Assembly (NCBI GenBank): GCA_947630465.1 | Contig: CANRHT010000075.1 | Coordinates: 1-9,197 of the forward strand | Source of the DNA: an uncultured Pseudomonadaceae bacterium | Lineage (GTDB): Bacteria; Pseudomonadota; Gammaproteobacteria; Pseudomonadales; Pseudomonadaceae | DNA: 9,197 nucleotides | Reading direction: 5' to 3' | In this document: positions 1 to 6,229 of the stretch, one piece after another | Position numbering within the stretch: the first letter of the stretch is position 1 | Layout: each line of letters opens with the position of its first letter | The notes under the pieces: model-generated | Database searches by the model: none | Seen by the model: the letters and a program-made list of their open reading frames with translations, nothing else | What the model was told of the DNA's origin: nothing | Program-made: the position numbers and the translations under genes

Positions 1-440
1 GATACTTCAGGGTTGGTCACCACAATCGCTGCATCCGCTAAATACATGGCGTGGTGCGCGCCTTTCTCAATACCTGCTGGTGAGTCACAGATAACGAACT
101 CAAACTGCTCAGCGAGTTCTTTAATAACTTTTTCTACGCCTTCAATGGTTAAGGCGTCTTTATCGCGGGTTTGACTGGCCGCTAAAATATAGAGGTTGTC
201 TAAACGCTTATCTTTAATCAAAGCTTGATTCAGTGTTGCATCACCGTTGATGACGTTAACAAAATCGTAGACCACACGGCGTTCACAACCCATGATTAAA
301 TCAAGGTTACGTAAGCCCACATCAAAGTCGACAATAACAGTTTTATGTCCACGCAGAGCGAGACCAGTGCCAATCGCAGCGCTGGTGGTGGTTTTGCCAA
401 CGCCGCCTTTACCTGATGTTACAACGAGAATCTTAGACAA
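1..440 (-). CDS. minD: Septum site-determining ATPase MinD (N-terminal 146 residues; rest lies beyond the window)
   Basis: MinD is the membrane-associated ATPase that recruits MinC and, driven by MinE, keeps Z rings away from the poles. The reading frame runs from a TTG at 438-440 off the left edge, so the C-terminal part, including the amphipathic membrane helix, is not visible. Seen directly: the deviant Walker A motif KGGVGKTT at residues 11-18 with both lysines (K11, K16), an Asp in the switch I region (D40 in VDFDVGLRN), and the Walker B/switch II stretch VICDSPAGIE around residues 116-125. The start is placed at TTG because the family begins M-(A/S)-K-I-L-V-V-T-S-G and an AAGGTGA ribosome site sits 5 bases upstream. 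An in-frame GTG nine bases earlier would overlap that site and is less likely. It follows minC by 78 bases on the same strand; minE is expected next, outside the window. Identification is near certain. Confidence 0.97.
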   Translation of the reverse strand, partial: MSKILVVTSGKGGVGKTTTSAAIGTGLALRGHKTVIVDFDVGLRNLDLIMGCERRVVYDFVNVINGDATLNQALIKDKRLDNLYILAASQTRDKDALTIEGVEKVIKELAEQFEFVICDSPAGIEKGAHHAMYLADAAIVVTNPEV

Positions 441-445
441 GCGGA

Positions 446-452
446 TCACCTT
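446..452 (-). promoter_or_regulatory. Shine-Dalgarno site deciding the minD TTG start
   Basis: On the minus strand AAGGTGA lies 5 bases before the TTG at 438-440. This spacing, plus the conserved MinD N-terminus, supports the rare TTG start. Confidence 0.7.
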
Positions 453-485
453 AATGAATTGAAGTAAAGGGTGGTTGAGGTGCTG

Positions 486-491
486 ATTATA
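486..491 (-). promoter_or_regulatory. Possible internal -10 element for minD
   Basis: A perfect TATAAT hexamer (minus strand) lies in the 78-bp minC-minD gap and would start transcription near position 479, about 40 bases before minD. I see no good -35 hexamer at 16-18 bp, so this is only a candidate for separate minDE expression. Confidence 0.3.
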
Positions 492-512
492 AAGTGTTCA
501 CTGGCACAAAGG

Positions 513-538
513 TATACATCAGAGTGCACAGATGTATA
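513..538. repeat. Inverted repeat spanning the minC stop codon
   Basis: TATACATC (513-520) and GATGTATA (531-538) are perfect 8-base complements separated by 10 bases that themselves contain the palindrome GTGCAC (524-529). The repeat covers the last codons of minC and its TGA (519-521). The stem is AT-rich with no following U run, so it is not a typical terminator. It could be an RNA hairpin in the minCD message or a DNA-binding site. Confidence 0.6.
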
Positions 539-1241
539 ACTGTTCCTCATTTAGAGAAGTTTGTGTGGCTTTTCCCCATAAAGGATCGCGACGTAAGTCT
601 TCTGCCACTTTATATTGCCCGGCAATGGATAACATTTCTGCACCCAGTTGCTGGCAAAAAATACGCGCTTCGAGGTTGCCGTTAATTCCAGCTAGAGCGC
701 GGCCGCGTAAAGGCCCGTAAACATGGATATTGCCATCCGCGAGTAATTCAGCCCCCGCACTCACTGCCGCCATCACGATGAGGTCAGTGTTTTTTGCATA
801 AATTTGTTGGCCGCTGCGCACCGGGTGCGTAATGATTCGGGCTGGAATCACGCTGGGTTGCATGGCCGCTTCAGCTGCTGGCGCATGTGCTAAGGGGCGT
901 TCGCGGGCATCACTGGGTGGCAAAACAGCTAAATTAAGCGCTGTTGCAGCGGCAATATGTTCAGGGTTCTCAGCACGTACAGCTAAGGTGCGCAGACCAT
1001 GGCTACGACACACACTGATCAAGCATTCTAGATTAATGTCGTGCGCGCCTGAGTGACATTTATCTATAGCTAAAATAATGGGTGCGTCTTGAAAGAACTG
1101 CGGTGCCTGTTCAACTTTTTCCGCTAATTGTGTATCAAGGCTGTCAAGATCGTTGGTCGATAGCTCTAAAATGGTTAAGGCCAGCATGCTGCCTTTAAGT
1201 TGAAAGACCGGTGCTTTCTCAAGAATATCTACTTGATTCAT
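519..1241 (-). CDS. minC: Septum site-determining protein MinC (FtsZ assembly inhibitor)
   Basis: MinC blocks FtsZ polymer formation and bundling; bound to MinD at the membrane it stops septa forming away from mid-cell. The 240-residue product is near the usual length (E. coli 231). The N-terminal FtsZ-inhibiting domain covers about residues 1-108. A proline/alanine-rich linker follows (about 110-135). The C-terminal beta-helix domain, which dimerises and binds MinD, contains the conserved RSGQ at 142-145 and the [17 protein letters not shown] stretch at 169-185. The ATG at 1239-1241 is preceded only by a weak AGAG. minC is first in the operon, with minD 78 bases downstream, and is divergent from the lipid A acyltransferase gene. 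Transcription probably comes from the promoter at 1276-1304. Nothing is missing or broken. Confidence 0.97.
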   Translation of the reverse strand: MNQVDILEKAPVFQLKGSMLALTILELSTNDLDSLDTQLAEKVEQAPQFFQDAPIILAIDKCHSGAHDINLECLISVCRSHGLRTLAVRAENPEHIAAATALNLAVLPPSDARERPLAHAPAAEAAMQPSVIPARIITHPVRSGQQIYAKNTDLIVMAAVSAGAELLADGNIHVYGPLRGRALAGINGNLEARIFCQQLGAEMLSIAGQYKVAEDLRRDPLWGKATQTSLNEEQLYICAL

Positions 1242-1275
1242 CGATAGCTCTATGAAATATAAAAATTAAAAAGAA

Positions 1276-1304
1276 GTTATATCGTTAAGCATGGCAGGCT
1301 GCAA
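1276..1304 (-). promoter_or_regulatory. Probable sigma-70 promoter of minC
   Basis: Read on the minus strand, TTGCAG (1299-1304) and TATAAC (1276-1281) are separated by exactly 17 bp. The -10 matches consensus at 5 of 6 positions, the -35 at 3 of 6. Transcription would begin near 1269, giving a leader of about 28 bases before the minC ATG. Confidence 0.5.
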
Positions 1305-1318
1305 AGCAATAAGCCATG

Positions 1319-1324
1319 TAGAAT
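1319..1324 (+). promoter_or_regulatory. Possible -10 element of the acyltransferase-patatin operon
   Basis: TAGAAT matches the TATAAT consensus at 5 of 6 positions. No clear -35 is present 16-18 bp upstream. Transcription would begin near 1331, leaving almost no leader for the ATG at 1335 but about 25 bases for the ATG at 1356, which favours the later start. Confidence 0.3.
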
Positions 1325-1355
1325 ACGTGTTTTTATGCTGTTTGGTGCCCTAAGT

Positions 1356-2276
1356 ATGACGGATTCTAAGTTCGATACGGCGTTTTTTCATCCTCGTTAC
1401 TGGTTGTTGTGGTTTGGTTTAGCCTTATTGTGGCTGTTAACACGCTTACCTTATCGCGTTTTGTTAACTTTAGGGCGTGCGTTGGGCGCCTTGATGTTTA
1501 TCGCAGCGGCGAGTCGACGCCATATCGTTACACGCAATATTGAGTTGTGTTTCCCACAGTTAAGCGCTGAGCAACGCCAGCATCTGGTACGAGAAAACTT
1601 TGCCGCCATGGGTATCGCTTTTTTTGAAATGGCGATGAGTTGGTGGTGGCCGAAAAAACGTTTACGCCGTTTAGTACAAGTGCAAGGTTTGGAGCATTTA
1701 CAAGCGGCACAAGCGCAGGAGCAAGGGGTGATCTTAATGGCCATCCACTTCACCACGCTGGAAATCGGTGCGGCCTTACTCGGGCAGCAGCACACCATTG
1801 ACGGCATGTACCGTGCGCACAAAAACCCAGTATTTGATTATGTGCAGCGCCGCGGACGTGAGCGTCATAATGCCGATGCCAAAGCCATTGAGCGTGAAGA
1901 TGTGCGCGGTATGCTTAAAGTGCTGCGTCAAGGCCGAGCGATTTGGTATGCGCCTGACCAAGACTATGGTGCAAAGCAAAGCCTTTTTGTACCACTGTTT
2001 GGGGTGCAGGCTGCTACAGTGACGGCAACCAGTAAATTCGCTAAATTAGGGCGTGCGCAGGTGATACCGATGCGACAAACCCGTTTGCCAAAAGGCCAGG
2101 GCTATTTGATTCAGATTGAGCCTGCGTTAGAGAATTTTCCTGGCGAATCTGATGAGCACGATTGCTTGCGGATTAATCAGTGGGTTGAAAACGCTATTTT
2201 AGAACATCCCGAGCAGTATTTATGGGCGCACCGACGCTTTAAAACACGACCTGAAGGTGAGGCAAAGCTGTATTGA
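1356..2276 (+). CDS. lpxL: Lipid A secondary acyltransferase, HtrB/LpxL family (lauroyl transferase)
   Basis: The protein transfers a second, ester-linked fatty acid (usually laurate from acyl-ACP) to a hydroxyacyl chain of the lipid A precursor at the inner face of the cytoplasmic membrane. Seen: a hydrophobic N-terminal anchor (WLLWFGLALLWLL), the HX4E catalytic pair in AIHFTTLE (H131, E136 counted from this start), and the family signature DQDYG at 201-205 followed by LFVPLFGV. The product is 306 residues, usual for the family. The ATG at 1356 is preferred over the in-frame ATG at 1335, which has no ribosome site and would add seven residues not expected in the family; a weak GGTG precedes 1356. 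It is divergent from minC, as I recall for P. aeruginosa htrB2. Its stop overlaps the next gene by four bases. Which acyl position is modified cannot be read from sequence. Confidence 0.92.
   Translation: MTDSKFDTAFFHPRYWLLWFGLALLWLLTRLPYRVLLTLGRALGALMFIAAASRRHIVTRNIELCFPQLSAEQRQHLVRENFAAMGIAFFEMAMSWWWPKKRLRRLVQVQGLEHLQAAQAQEQGVILMAIHFTTLEIGAALLGQQHTIDGMYRAHKNPVFDYVQRRGRERHNADAKAIEREDVRGMLKVLRQGRAIWYAPDQDYGAKQSLFVPLFGVQAATVTATSKFAKLGRAQVIPMRQTRLPKGQGYLIQIEPALENFPGESDEHDCLRINQWVENAILEHPEQYLWAHRRFKTRPEGEAKLY
2273..2276 (+). promoter_or_regulatory. TTGA start/stop overlap coupling the acyltransferase and patatin genes
   Basis: The patatin gene starts with TTG at 2273-2275, and the acyltransferase TGA stop is at 2274-2276. 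A purine-rich AAGGTGAGG ends about 10 bases upstream. The arrangement implies translational coupling by re-initiation. Confidence 0.65.
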
Positions 2277-3490
2277 GTAAACCGGAGTCCGCTGCGCATA
2301 ACACTGTGCAAGATGCTAAGCACGCCGCCCCCCGAGGTGTCACTACAGGGCTGATTTTATCAGGCGGTGGTGCGCGCGCGGCGTATCAGGTGGGTGTGCT
2401 TGCAGCGATTGCGGACTTATTGCCAGAGTCAGCGGATAATCCTTTTCCAGTTATTGTAGGCACTTCAGCGGGGGCCATTAATGCGGTCAGTCTGGCCTGC
2501 GGTGCTTTAGATTTTAAGCAATCGGTACGTAAACTGACGGATGTGTGGCAGCGTTTTAGTACCGACTTGGTCTACCGTACGGACTGGCTGGGCGTTACGC
2601 GGCAAGCTGGGCGTTTTGTTTTCCAGCATCTATTGGGTTTTGGGCGTGGTACACAACCTGTGGCGCTGCTAGATAACGCACCTTTACGCGAACTGCTGCT
2701 GAAAGAGTTGGATTTTTCGGGTATCAGCTTGGCGGTGGCGCGGCGCAAATTACGTGCAGTGGCAATTACTGCATTTGCTTATCAATCGGGGCAGGCGGTG
2801 ACCTTTTATCAAGGACGCGGCACTATTGATCCTTGGGTTCGTCACCGGCGTTATGGTTTACCGACTCGATTACGCATTGAGCACTTGATGGCCAGTTCGG
2901 CCATTCCGCTGCTGTTTGCTCCTGAACGTTTAAATCAAGAGTTTTTTGGTGATGGGGCTGTGCGCCAAGCCGCGCCCATCAGTCCAGCGTTGCACTTGGG
3001 GGCTGATCGCGTACTGGTGATTGGTGTACGCAGCCAAACTCAAGAAGAGCAAATCATTCCGATCACCGCACGCCCACCCACGCTGGCGCAAATTGCGGGA
3101 CATCTATTAAACAGTACTTTTATTGATAGCTTAGAGTCCGACTTAGAGTTGCTGGGTCGTTTAAATATGTTGGGTGATCTGTTGCCCGGTACTGAGCGTA
3201 AGAAAAACTTAGGGCTGTCACCAGTGGATGTCTTGGTGATCTCACCAAGCAAAAAAATTGACGAAATTGCGGCGCGTCATCGTCATCAGTTGCCGGCATC
3301 TTTGCGTTTGTTTTTACGCGGCTCGGGTGCGACGCGCGCTAATGGTGGTGGGGTGTTGAGTTATCTGTTGTTTGAGCGCGGTTATTGCAATGAGTTGATT
3401 GAACTGGGCTATCAAGATGCGATGAGCAAAAAAGACGAGCTCATCACGTTTTTAAACTTAAGCCCAGTTCAGTCAAATACCGGTGAGTAA
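2273..3490 (+). CDS. Patatin-like phospholipase family protein
   Basis: Patatin-fold serine hydrolases cleave acyl esters of phospholipids or related lipids with a Ser-Asp dyad. Seen: the glycine-rich oxyanion loop GGGARA at residues 31-36, the nucleophile elbow G-T-S-A-G at 63-67 (S65), and the dyad aspartate in FGDGA (D227). The HLMASSAIPLLF stretch before it is typical of bacterial patatins. The 405 residues exceed the patatin core; the last 150 or so are a conserved-looking extension whose role I do not recognise. There is no signal peptide or membrane segment, so it should act in the cytoplasm or at the inner membrane surface. The start is TTG overlapping the upstream stop; the first 22 residues are low-complexity and precede the fold. 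Coupling with the lipid A acyltransferase suggests envelope lipid turnover, which is inference; the true substrate is unknown. It ends exactly where the convergent gene ends. Confidence 0.88.
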   Translation: MSKPESAAHNTVQDAKHAAPRGVTTGLILSGGGARAAYQVGVLAAIADLLPESADNPFPVIVGTSAGAINAVSLACGALDFKQSVRKLTDVWQRFSTDLVYRTDWLGVTRQAGRFVFQHLLGFGRGTQPVALLDNAPLRELLLKELDFSGISLAVARRKLRAVAITAFAYQSGQAVTFYQGRGTIDPWVRHRRYGLPTRLRIEHLMASSAIPLLFAPERLNQEFFGDGAVRQAAPISPALHLGADRVLVIGVRSQTQEEQIIPITARPPTLAQIAGHLLNSTFIDSLESDLELLGRLNMLGDLLPGTERKKNLGLSPVDVLVISPSKKIDEIAARHRHQLPASLRLFLRGSGATRANGGGVLSYLLFERGYCNELIELGYQDAMSKKDELITFLNLSPVQSNTGE

Positions 3491-4210
3491 TCAGCTGCCG
3501 TCAGCATTCTTACTGGAGTTGCGGCTGGCCACTTGTTGCGTGCGGCAATTCAAGTAAATCGAACTTTGTAACCACTGCTGATCGGGGTACCAGGAAAACA
3601 TAAACTGGCCGCCTTTAAGTTTATCAATCACGGTGCGGGCAATTTCCGGACGTACTGCAGGGCAGCCTTGACTGCGACCAATGCGGCCTTGGCGTGCAAT
3701 CCAGTCTGGATTCACATAATCAGCAGGGTGAATCACAATCGCACGCTCACGCGCACGGTCATTGAAACCGGGCTCTAAGCCATCCATGCGCAGTGAGTAA
3801 CCATGCTTGCCCTCATAGCTTTCGGCGGTGCGAAACAGACCAATACTGGATTGGTGACTGCCATTGGTATTAGAAAAGCTGGTAGCAAAGTTATCACCCG
3901 ATTTATTACCGTGCGCGACAAAGTCATGCAGCACCAGTTTTTTACTGCGTAGATCAAAAATCCATAAACGCTTTTCACTGGAAGGTAAGGAAAAATCAAT
4001 CACAGCTAAACGCTGGGCAGGGTCTGCACCGTTATTAAGAGCACATTGCATGGCGCTGAGAGCCGTGGACAGTACTTTATTATTCAGTGATGGAGCGGCT
4101 TTGATTAACGCTGAATTCAGTTGTTGAGGTAAGGCCGCGGCGAAGGAGGGTAAACTGGTGAGACTGGCAATACTGATAAAAAATGATTGCATAAAAAACT
4201 TACGAAGCAT
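3491..4210 (-). CDS. Small murein L,D-transpeptidase catalytic domain protein (YkuD_2 family)
   Basis: Members carry an L,D-transpeptidase-like catalytic domain expected to act on peptidoglycan stem peptides in the periplasm. Seen in the 239 residues: an N-terminal signal peptide (basic start, hydrophobic core at about 5-20, likely cut near SFAAA at 22-26), a conserved histidine in IVIHPADYV (H161), and the catalytic cysteine in the GRSQGCPAV motif (C183). The SxGC spacing to the histidine fits the YkuD superfamily. The ATG at 4208-4210 is supported by GAGGA at 4218-4222, seven bases upstream. The gene meets the patatin gene tail to tail with no base between the stops and is divergent from a second, larger L,D-transpeptidase. 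The C-terminal tail after about residue 225 is polar and probably disordered. Whether it forms cross-links, attaches a protein or is a carboxypeptidase cannot be decided here. Confidence 0.88.
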   Translation of the reverse strand: MLRKFFMQSFFISIASLTSLPSFAAALPQQLNSALIKAAPSLNNKVLSTALSAMQCALNNGADPAQRLAVIDFSLPSSEKRLWIFDLRSKKLVLHDFVAHGNKSGDNFATSFSNTNGSHQSSIGLFRTAESYEGKHGYSLRMDGLEPGFNDRARERAIVIHPADYVNPDWIARQGRIGRSQGCPAVRPEIARTVIDKLKGGQFMFSWYPDQQWLQSSIYLNCRTQQVASRNSSKNADGS

Positions 4211-4231
4211 GAAGCGATCCTCGTTCAGGCA

Positions 4232-4248
4232 CTATACTGTGCGCAGTA
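4232..4248. promoter_or_regulatory. Promoter-like CTATACT and short dyad between the two transpeptidase genes
   Basis: CTATACT at 4232-4238 (plus strand) equals the -10 form favoured by the stationary-phase sigma factor RpoS. The same bases read on the minus strand give TATAGT (4231-4236), a possible -10 for the small transpeptidase gene, though with a leader of only about 14 bases. A dyad TACTG-N4-CAGTA (4235-4248) overlaps it. No -35 supports either reading. Confidence 0.25.
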
Positions 4249-4295
4249 AAGGTTATTTCTAGATTAAACGCAGGCCGTACTGTCTGTGTTGTTTT

Positions 4296-4301
4296 TATAA
4301 T
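4296..4301 (+). promoter_or_regulatory. Probable -10 element of the large L,D-transpeptidase gene
   Basis: A perfect TATAAT hexamer would start transcription near 4308. No good -35 is seen 16-18 bp upstream, which suggests an activator-dependent or weak promoter. The perfect palindrome at 4309-4320 lies just downstream of it. Confidence 0.4.
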
Positions 4302-4308
4302 TGTGATA

Positions 4309-4320
4309 CAACGTACGTTG
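4309..4320. promoter_or_regulatory. Perfect 12-bp palindrome, possible operator
   Basis: CAACGTACGTTG is fully self-complementary and begins about one base after the expected transcription start of the TATAAT at 4296-4301. A homodimeric repressor bound here would block initiation. The binding protein is not identifiable from the window. Confidence 0.4.
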
Positions 4321-4331
4321 CCAGCGTCTAA

Positions 4332-4373
4332 ATGCGTGTGCATTTTAGTTGGCACATCCTAACAGTTCATTGA
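4332..4373 (+). CDS. Possible 13-codon leader peptide before the large L,D-transpeptidase gene
   Basis: ATG at 4332 opens a frame of 13 codons (MRVHFSWHILTVH) ending in TGA at 4371-4373, inside the leader of the next gene. Its stop overlaps an in-frame TTG of that gene (4370-4372) in the same TTGA arrangement as at 2273-2276. No clear ribosome site precedes it. It may be chance; the only arguments are position and the overlap. Confidence 0.2.
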   Translation: MRVHFSWHILTVH

Positions 4374-4387
4374 TTGGATCCAAACCC

Positions 4388-6028
4388 TTGCTTAAAAAAC
4401 AGATCTGGCTCGCTTTAGCTATTATTGGTGTGAGCTACAGCACTTTCAGTGCCGCACAACCGAGTGATAGCCCGCAAACACTAGAGCAAACGCTCAATAC
4501 TGTAACGCAAACCTGTGCCGTAACACGGGCAGACCGTTTGTCGGAACAGTCTATTGCGCAACTGCAAGCATTCTATCAGGCGGTGAACCATATGCCGCTG
4601 TGGCAGGATGCCGCCCAGCGTGAACAGTTGGCTCAACTCTTAACCGAGATGCGTTATGACGGCTTGGAGCCGAAAAAATACCAGCTGCAACGTTTGGCTG
4701 CTTTAGGTCAACCGGCTGAATACGAACAGCATCTGTGCGATGAGCTGTATGTCAGTCATGGTTACTTGCAAGCTTTGCAGCATTTGCACAATGGCGTGCT
4801 GAACCCCGATAAAGTAGAACCCTATTGGTATGAAGCCGCACTGGCGCAGCCGCAGGCCGCTTCAGTGGTTGAGCTGGCTTTGGCGCATGTGCAAAACCTG
4901 CCGCAAGCCTTTGCCGCGGCGCGCCCTCAGCACCGTATGTATCAGAGGTTGCGCGATACCTTAAAGCGCAGTGAAGTAATGACGCAAGCGGATTGGGGGC
5001 AGGTGCCGCTGGAAGGTAAGTCCTTACGTGAGGGCGTGCTTGATTCGCGCGTACCAGCTTTGCATGAGCGTTTATTGCTGGGTGGTTATCTCAGTACTGA
5101 CAGTGATGCATTACTGGTTGAGCCTGATCAAGTCGCTGAGCGTATTGATCCACTGCTGTATAACGTTGACTTGGTTGCGGCAGTAAAAGCGTTTCAACAA
5201 GATCATTACCTAGAAGATGACGGCATCGTCGGTCCCGCTACGCTGCGCGAGATGAATATCAGTCCTGAGCAGCGTTTGCAGCAAGTGCGCGTCAATCTTG
5301 AGCGGTTGCGTTGGCTGGATAAACAGTTGGAACCGACCATGCTGGTCGTGGATATTGCAGGTGCGCGTTTATTGTATTTTCGTGACGGCCACATCGTTTG
5401 GCGCACGCGCACCCAAGTCGGCACAGTGCGTCGGCAAACACCTTTGTTGAAGTCACGCATTACCCACTTAACCATCAATCCAACGTGGACAGTGCCGCCG
5501 ACTATTTTGCGTGAAGATAAAATTCCTGCTATTCAGCGTGATCTAGGCTACTTAGCGCGCACGAATATGCGGGTCTTGGACTTCCAAGGGAATGTGTTGG
5601 ATCCTGCCAGTATTAATTGGCAGTCACCGCAAGGCATCATGTTGCGTCAAGGCCCGGGGCCGCAAAATGCTTTGGGTTTAGTGGCGATTCGTTTTGCTAA
5701 TCCGTTCTCGGTGTATTTGCATGACACCCCCAGTCAGCACTTATTTGGTCGTTCAACGCGTACCGTCAGTTCAGGGTGTGTGCGGGTTGAAGATGCACAA
5801 AAGCTGGTGGATCAGTTGTTGTTTGATGCCAGTGATGCGGAGCGTGCGCGTATTGTACGGATTCAAGCCAGTGGCAAAACACAGAATGTTAACTTACCTA
5901 AGCCGGTACCAGTGTTGTTAGCCTATTGGACAGTGGAAGTGGACATGGATAACCGTTTACGTTTTCGCAATGACAGTTATGGCAATGACGCTAAGATTGC
6001 CGCAGCGCTGCAGGCCGCTTTGCGTTAA
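4388..6028 (+). CDS. Large murein L,D-transpeptidase, YcbB/LdtD type
   Basis: Enzymes of this type join peptidoglycan stems by 3-3 (meso-DAP to meso-DAP) cross-links in the periplasm. They are insensitive to most penicillins and can bypass D,D-transpeptidases. Counted from this start (546 residues): signal peptide at about 1-22 (Lys-Lys then IWLALAIIGVSY, likely cut near TFSA-A); an N-terminal scaffold domain to about 240; a peptidoglycan-binding segment at about 255-290 (VKAFQQDHYLEDDGIVGPAT); and a YkuD domain at about 315-500 with H445 in VYLHDTPS and the catalytic cysteine C464 in SSGCVRVED. No ATG is available. The frame opens just after a TAG with TTG codons at 4349, 4370 and 4388; 4388 gives the cleanest signal peptide and has GGA nine bases upstream, but 4349 cannot be excluded. 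It is divergent from the small transpeptidase gene and ends 20 bases before a strong terminator. Confidence 0.92.
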   Translation: MLKKQIWLALAIIGVSYSTFSAAQPSDSPQTLEQTLNTVTQTCAVTRADRLSEQSIAQLQAFYQAVNHMPLWQDAAQREQLAQLLTEMRYDGLEPKKYQLQRLAALGQPAEYEQHLCDELYVSHGYLQALQHLHNGVLNPDKVEPYWYEAALAQPQAASVVELALAHVQNLPQAFAAARPQHRMYQRLRDTLKRSEVMTQADWGQVPLEGKSLREGVLDSRVPALHERLLLGGYLSTDSDALLVEPDQVAERIDPLLYNVDLVAAVKAFQQDHYLEDDGIVGPATLREMNISPEQRLQQVRVNLERLRWLDKQLEPTMLVVDIAGARLLYFRDGHIVWRTRTQVGTVRRQTPLLKSRITHLTINPTWTVPPTILREDKIPAIQRDLGYLARTNMRVLDFQGNVLDPASINWQSPQGIMLRQGPGPQNALGLVAIRFANPFSVYLHDTPSQHLFGRSTRTVSSGCVRVEDAQKLVDQLLFDASDAERARIVRIQASGKTQNVNLPKPVPVLLAYWTVEVDMDNRLRFRNDSYGNDAKIAAALQAALR

Positions 6029-6047
6029 ACAGATTAACGCTTGAGAT

Positions 6048-6078
6048 AAAAAAGCCGCTTTAGAATAGCGGCTTTTTT
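6048..6078. terminator. Bidirectional rho-independent terminator
   Basis: AAAAAAGCCGCT (6048-6059) pairs perfectly with AGCGGCTTTTTT (6067-6078) around a 7-base loop. The GC core is followed by a T run on either strand. It can therefore end both the large transpeptidase transcript (plus) and the cydABX transcript (minus; cydX stops nine bases before it). Confidence 0.93.
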
Positions 6079-6086
6079 ATTGACTG

Positions 6087-6206
6087 TTACTCAGGCTTTG
6101 TATCGCCTTCGGCGTCAAAGTTGTATGAGTTTTCTAGCCATAACGCATTGATGATGGCAACACTGCAGGCTAACAGCACACCTAAAATCCAAGTGAAATA
6201 CCACAT
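6087..6206 (-). CDS. cydX: Cytochrome bd-I oxidase small subunit CydX
   Basis: CydX is a single-span membrane peptide that binds CydA and is needed for stable, active cytochrome bd (haem d site). The 39-residue product starts MWYFTWILGVLLAC, almost the same as E. coli CydX (MWYFAWILGTLLAC, 37 residues), has one hydrophobic helix at about 4-24, and continues with a conserved-type LEN and an acidic tail (DAEGDTKPE). AAGAGG at 6213-6218 lies six bases before the ATG (6204-6206), an excellent ribosome site. It is the third gene of the operon, 126 bases after cydB, and is followed at once by the terminator at 6048-6078. Its short length makes it easy to miss in automated calls. Identification rests on the N-terminal signature plus operon position and is strong. 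Confidence 0.95.
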   Translation of the reverse strand: MWYFTWILGVLLACSVAIINALWLENSYNFDAEGDTKPE

Positions 6207-6229
6207 ATAAAACCTCTTAAATCATTGAG

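Noticed and set aside
1335..1355. The upstream ATG at 1335 as the acyltransferase start
   Set aside because: It has no ribosome site, sits almost at the predicted transcription start, and adds residues not expected in the family. It cannot be formally excluded.
1451..1822. A 123-codon open frame antisense to the acyltransferase gene
   Set aside because: It lies wholly within a well-supported gene, has a cysteine-rich composition typical of a shadow frame, and resembles no known family.
4309..4327. A sigma-54 promoter on the minus strand (TGGCAACG...TTG)
   Set aside because: The GG to G(C) spacing is one base off and the -12 GC is missing; sigma-54 promoters tolerate neither.
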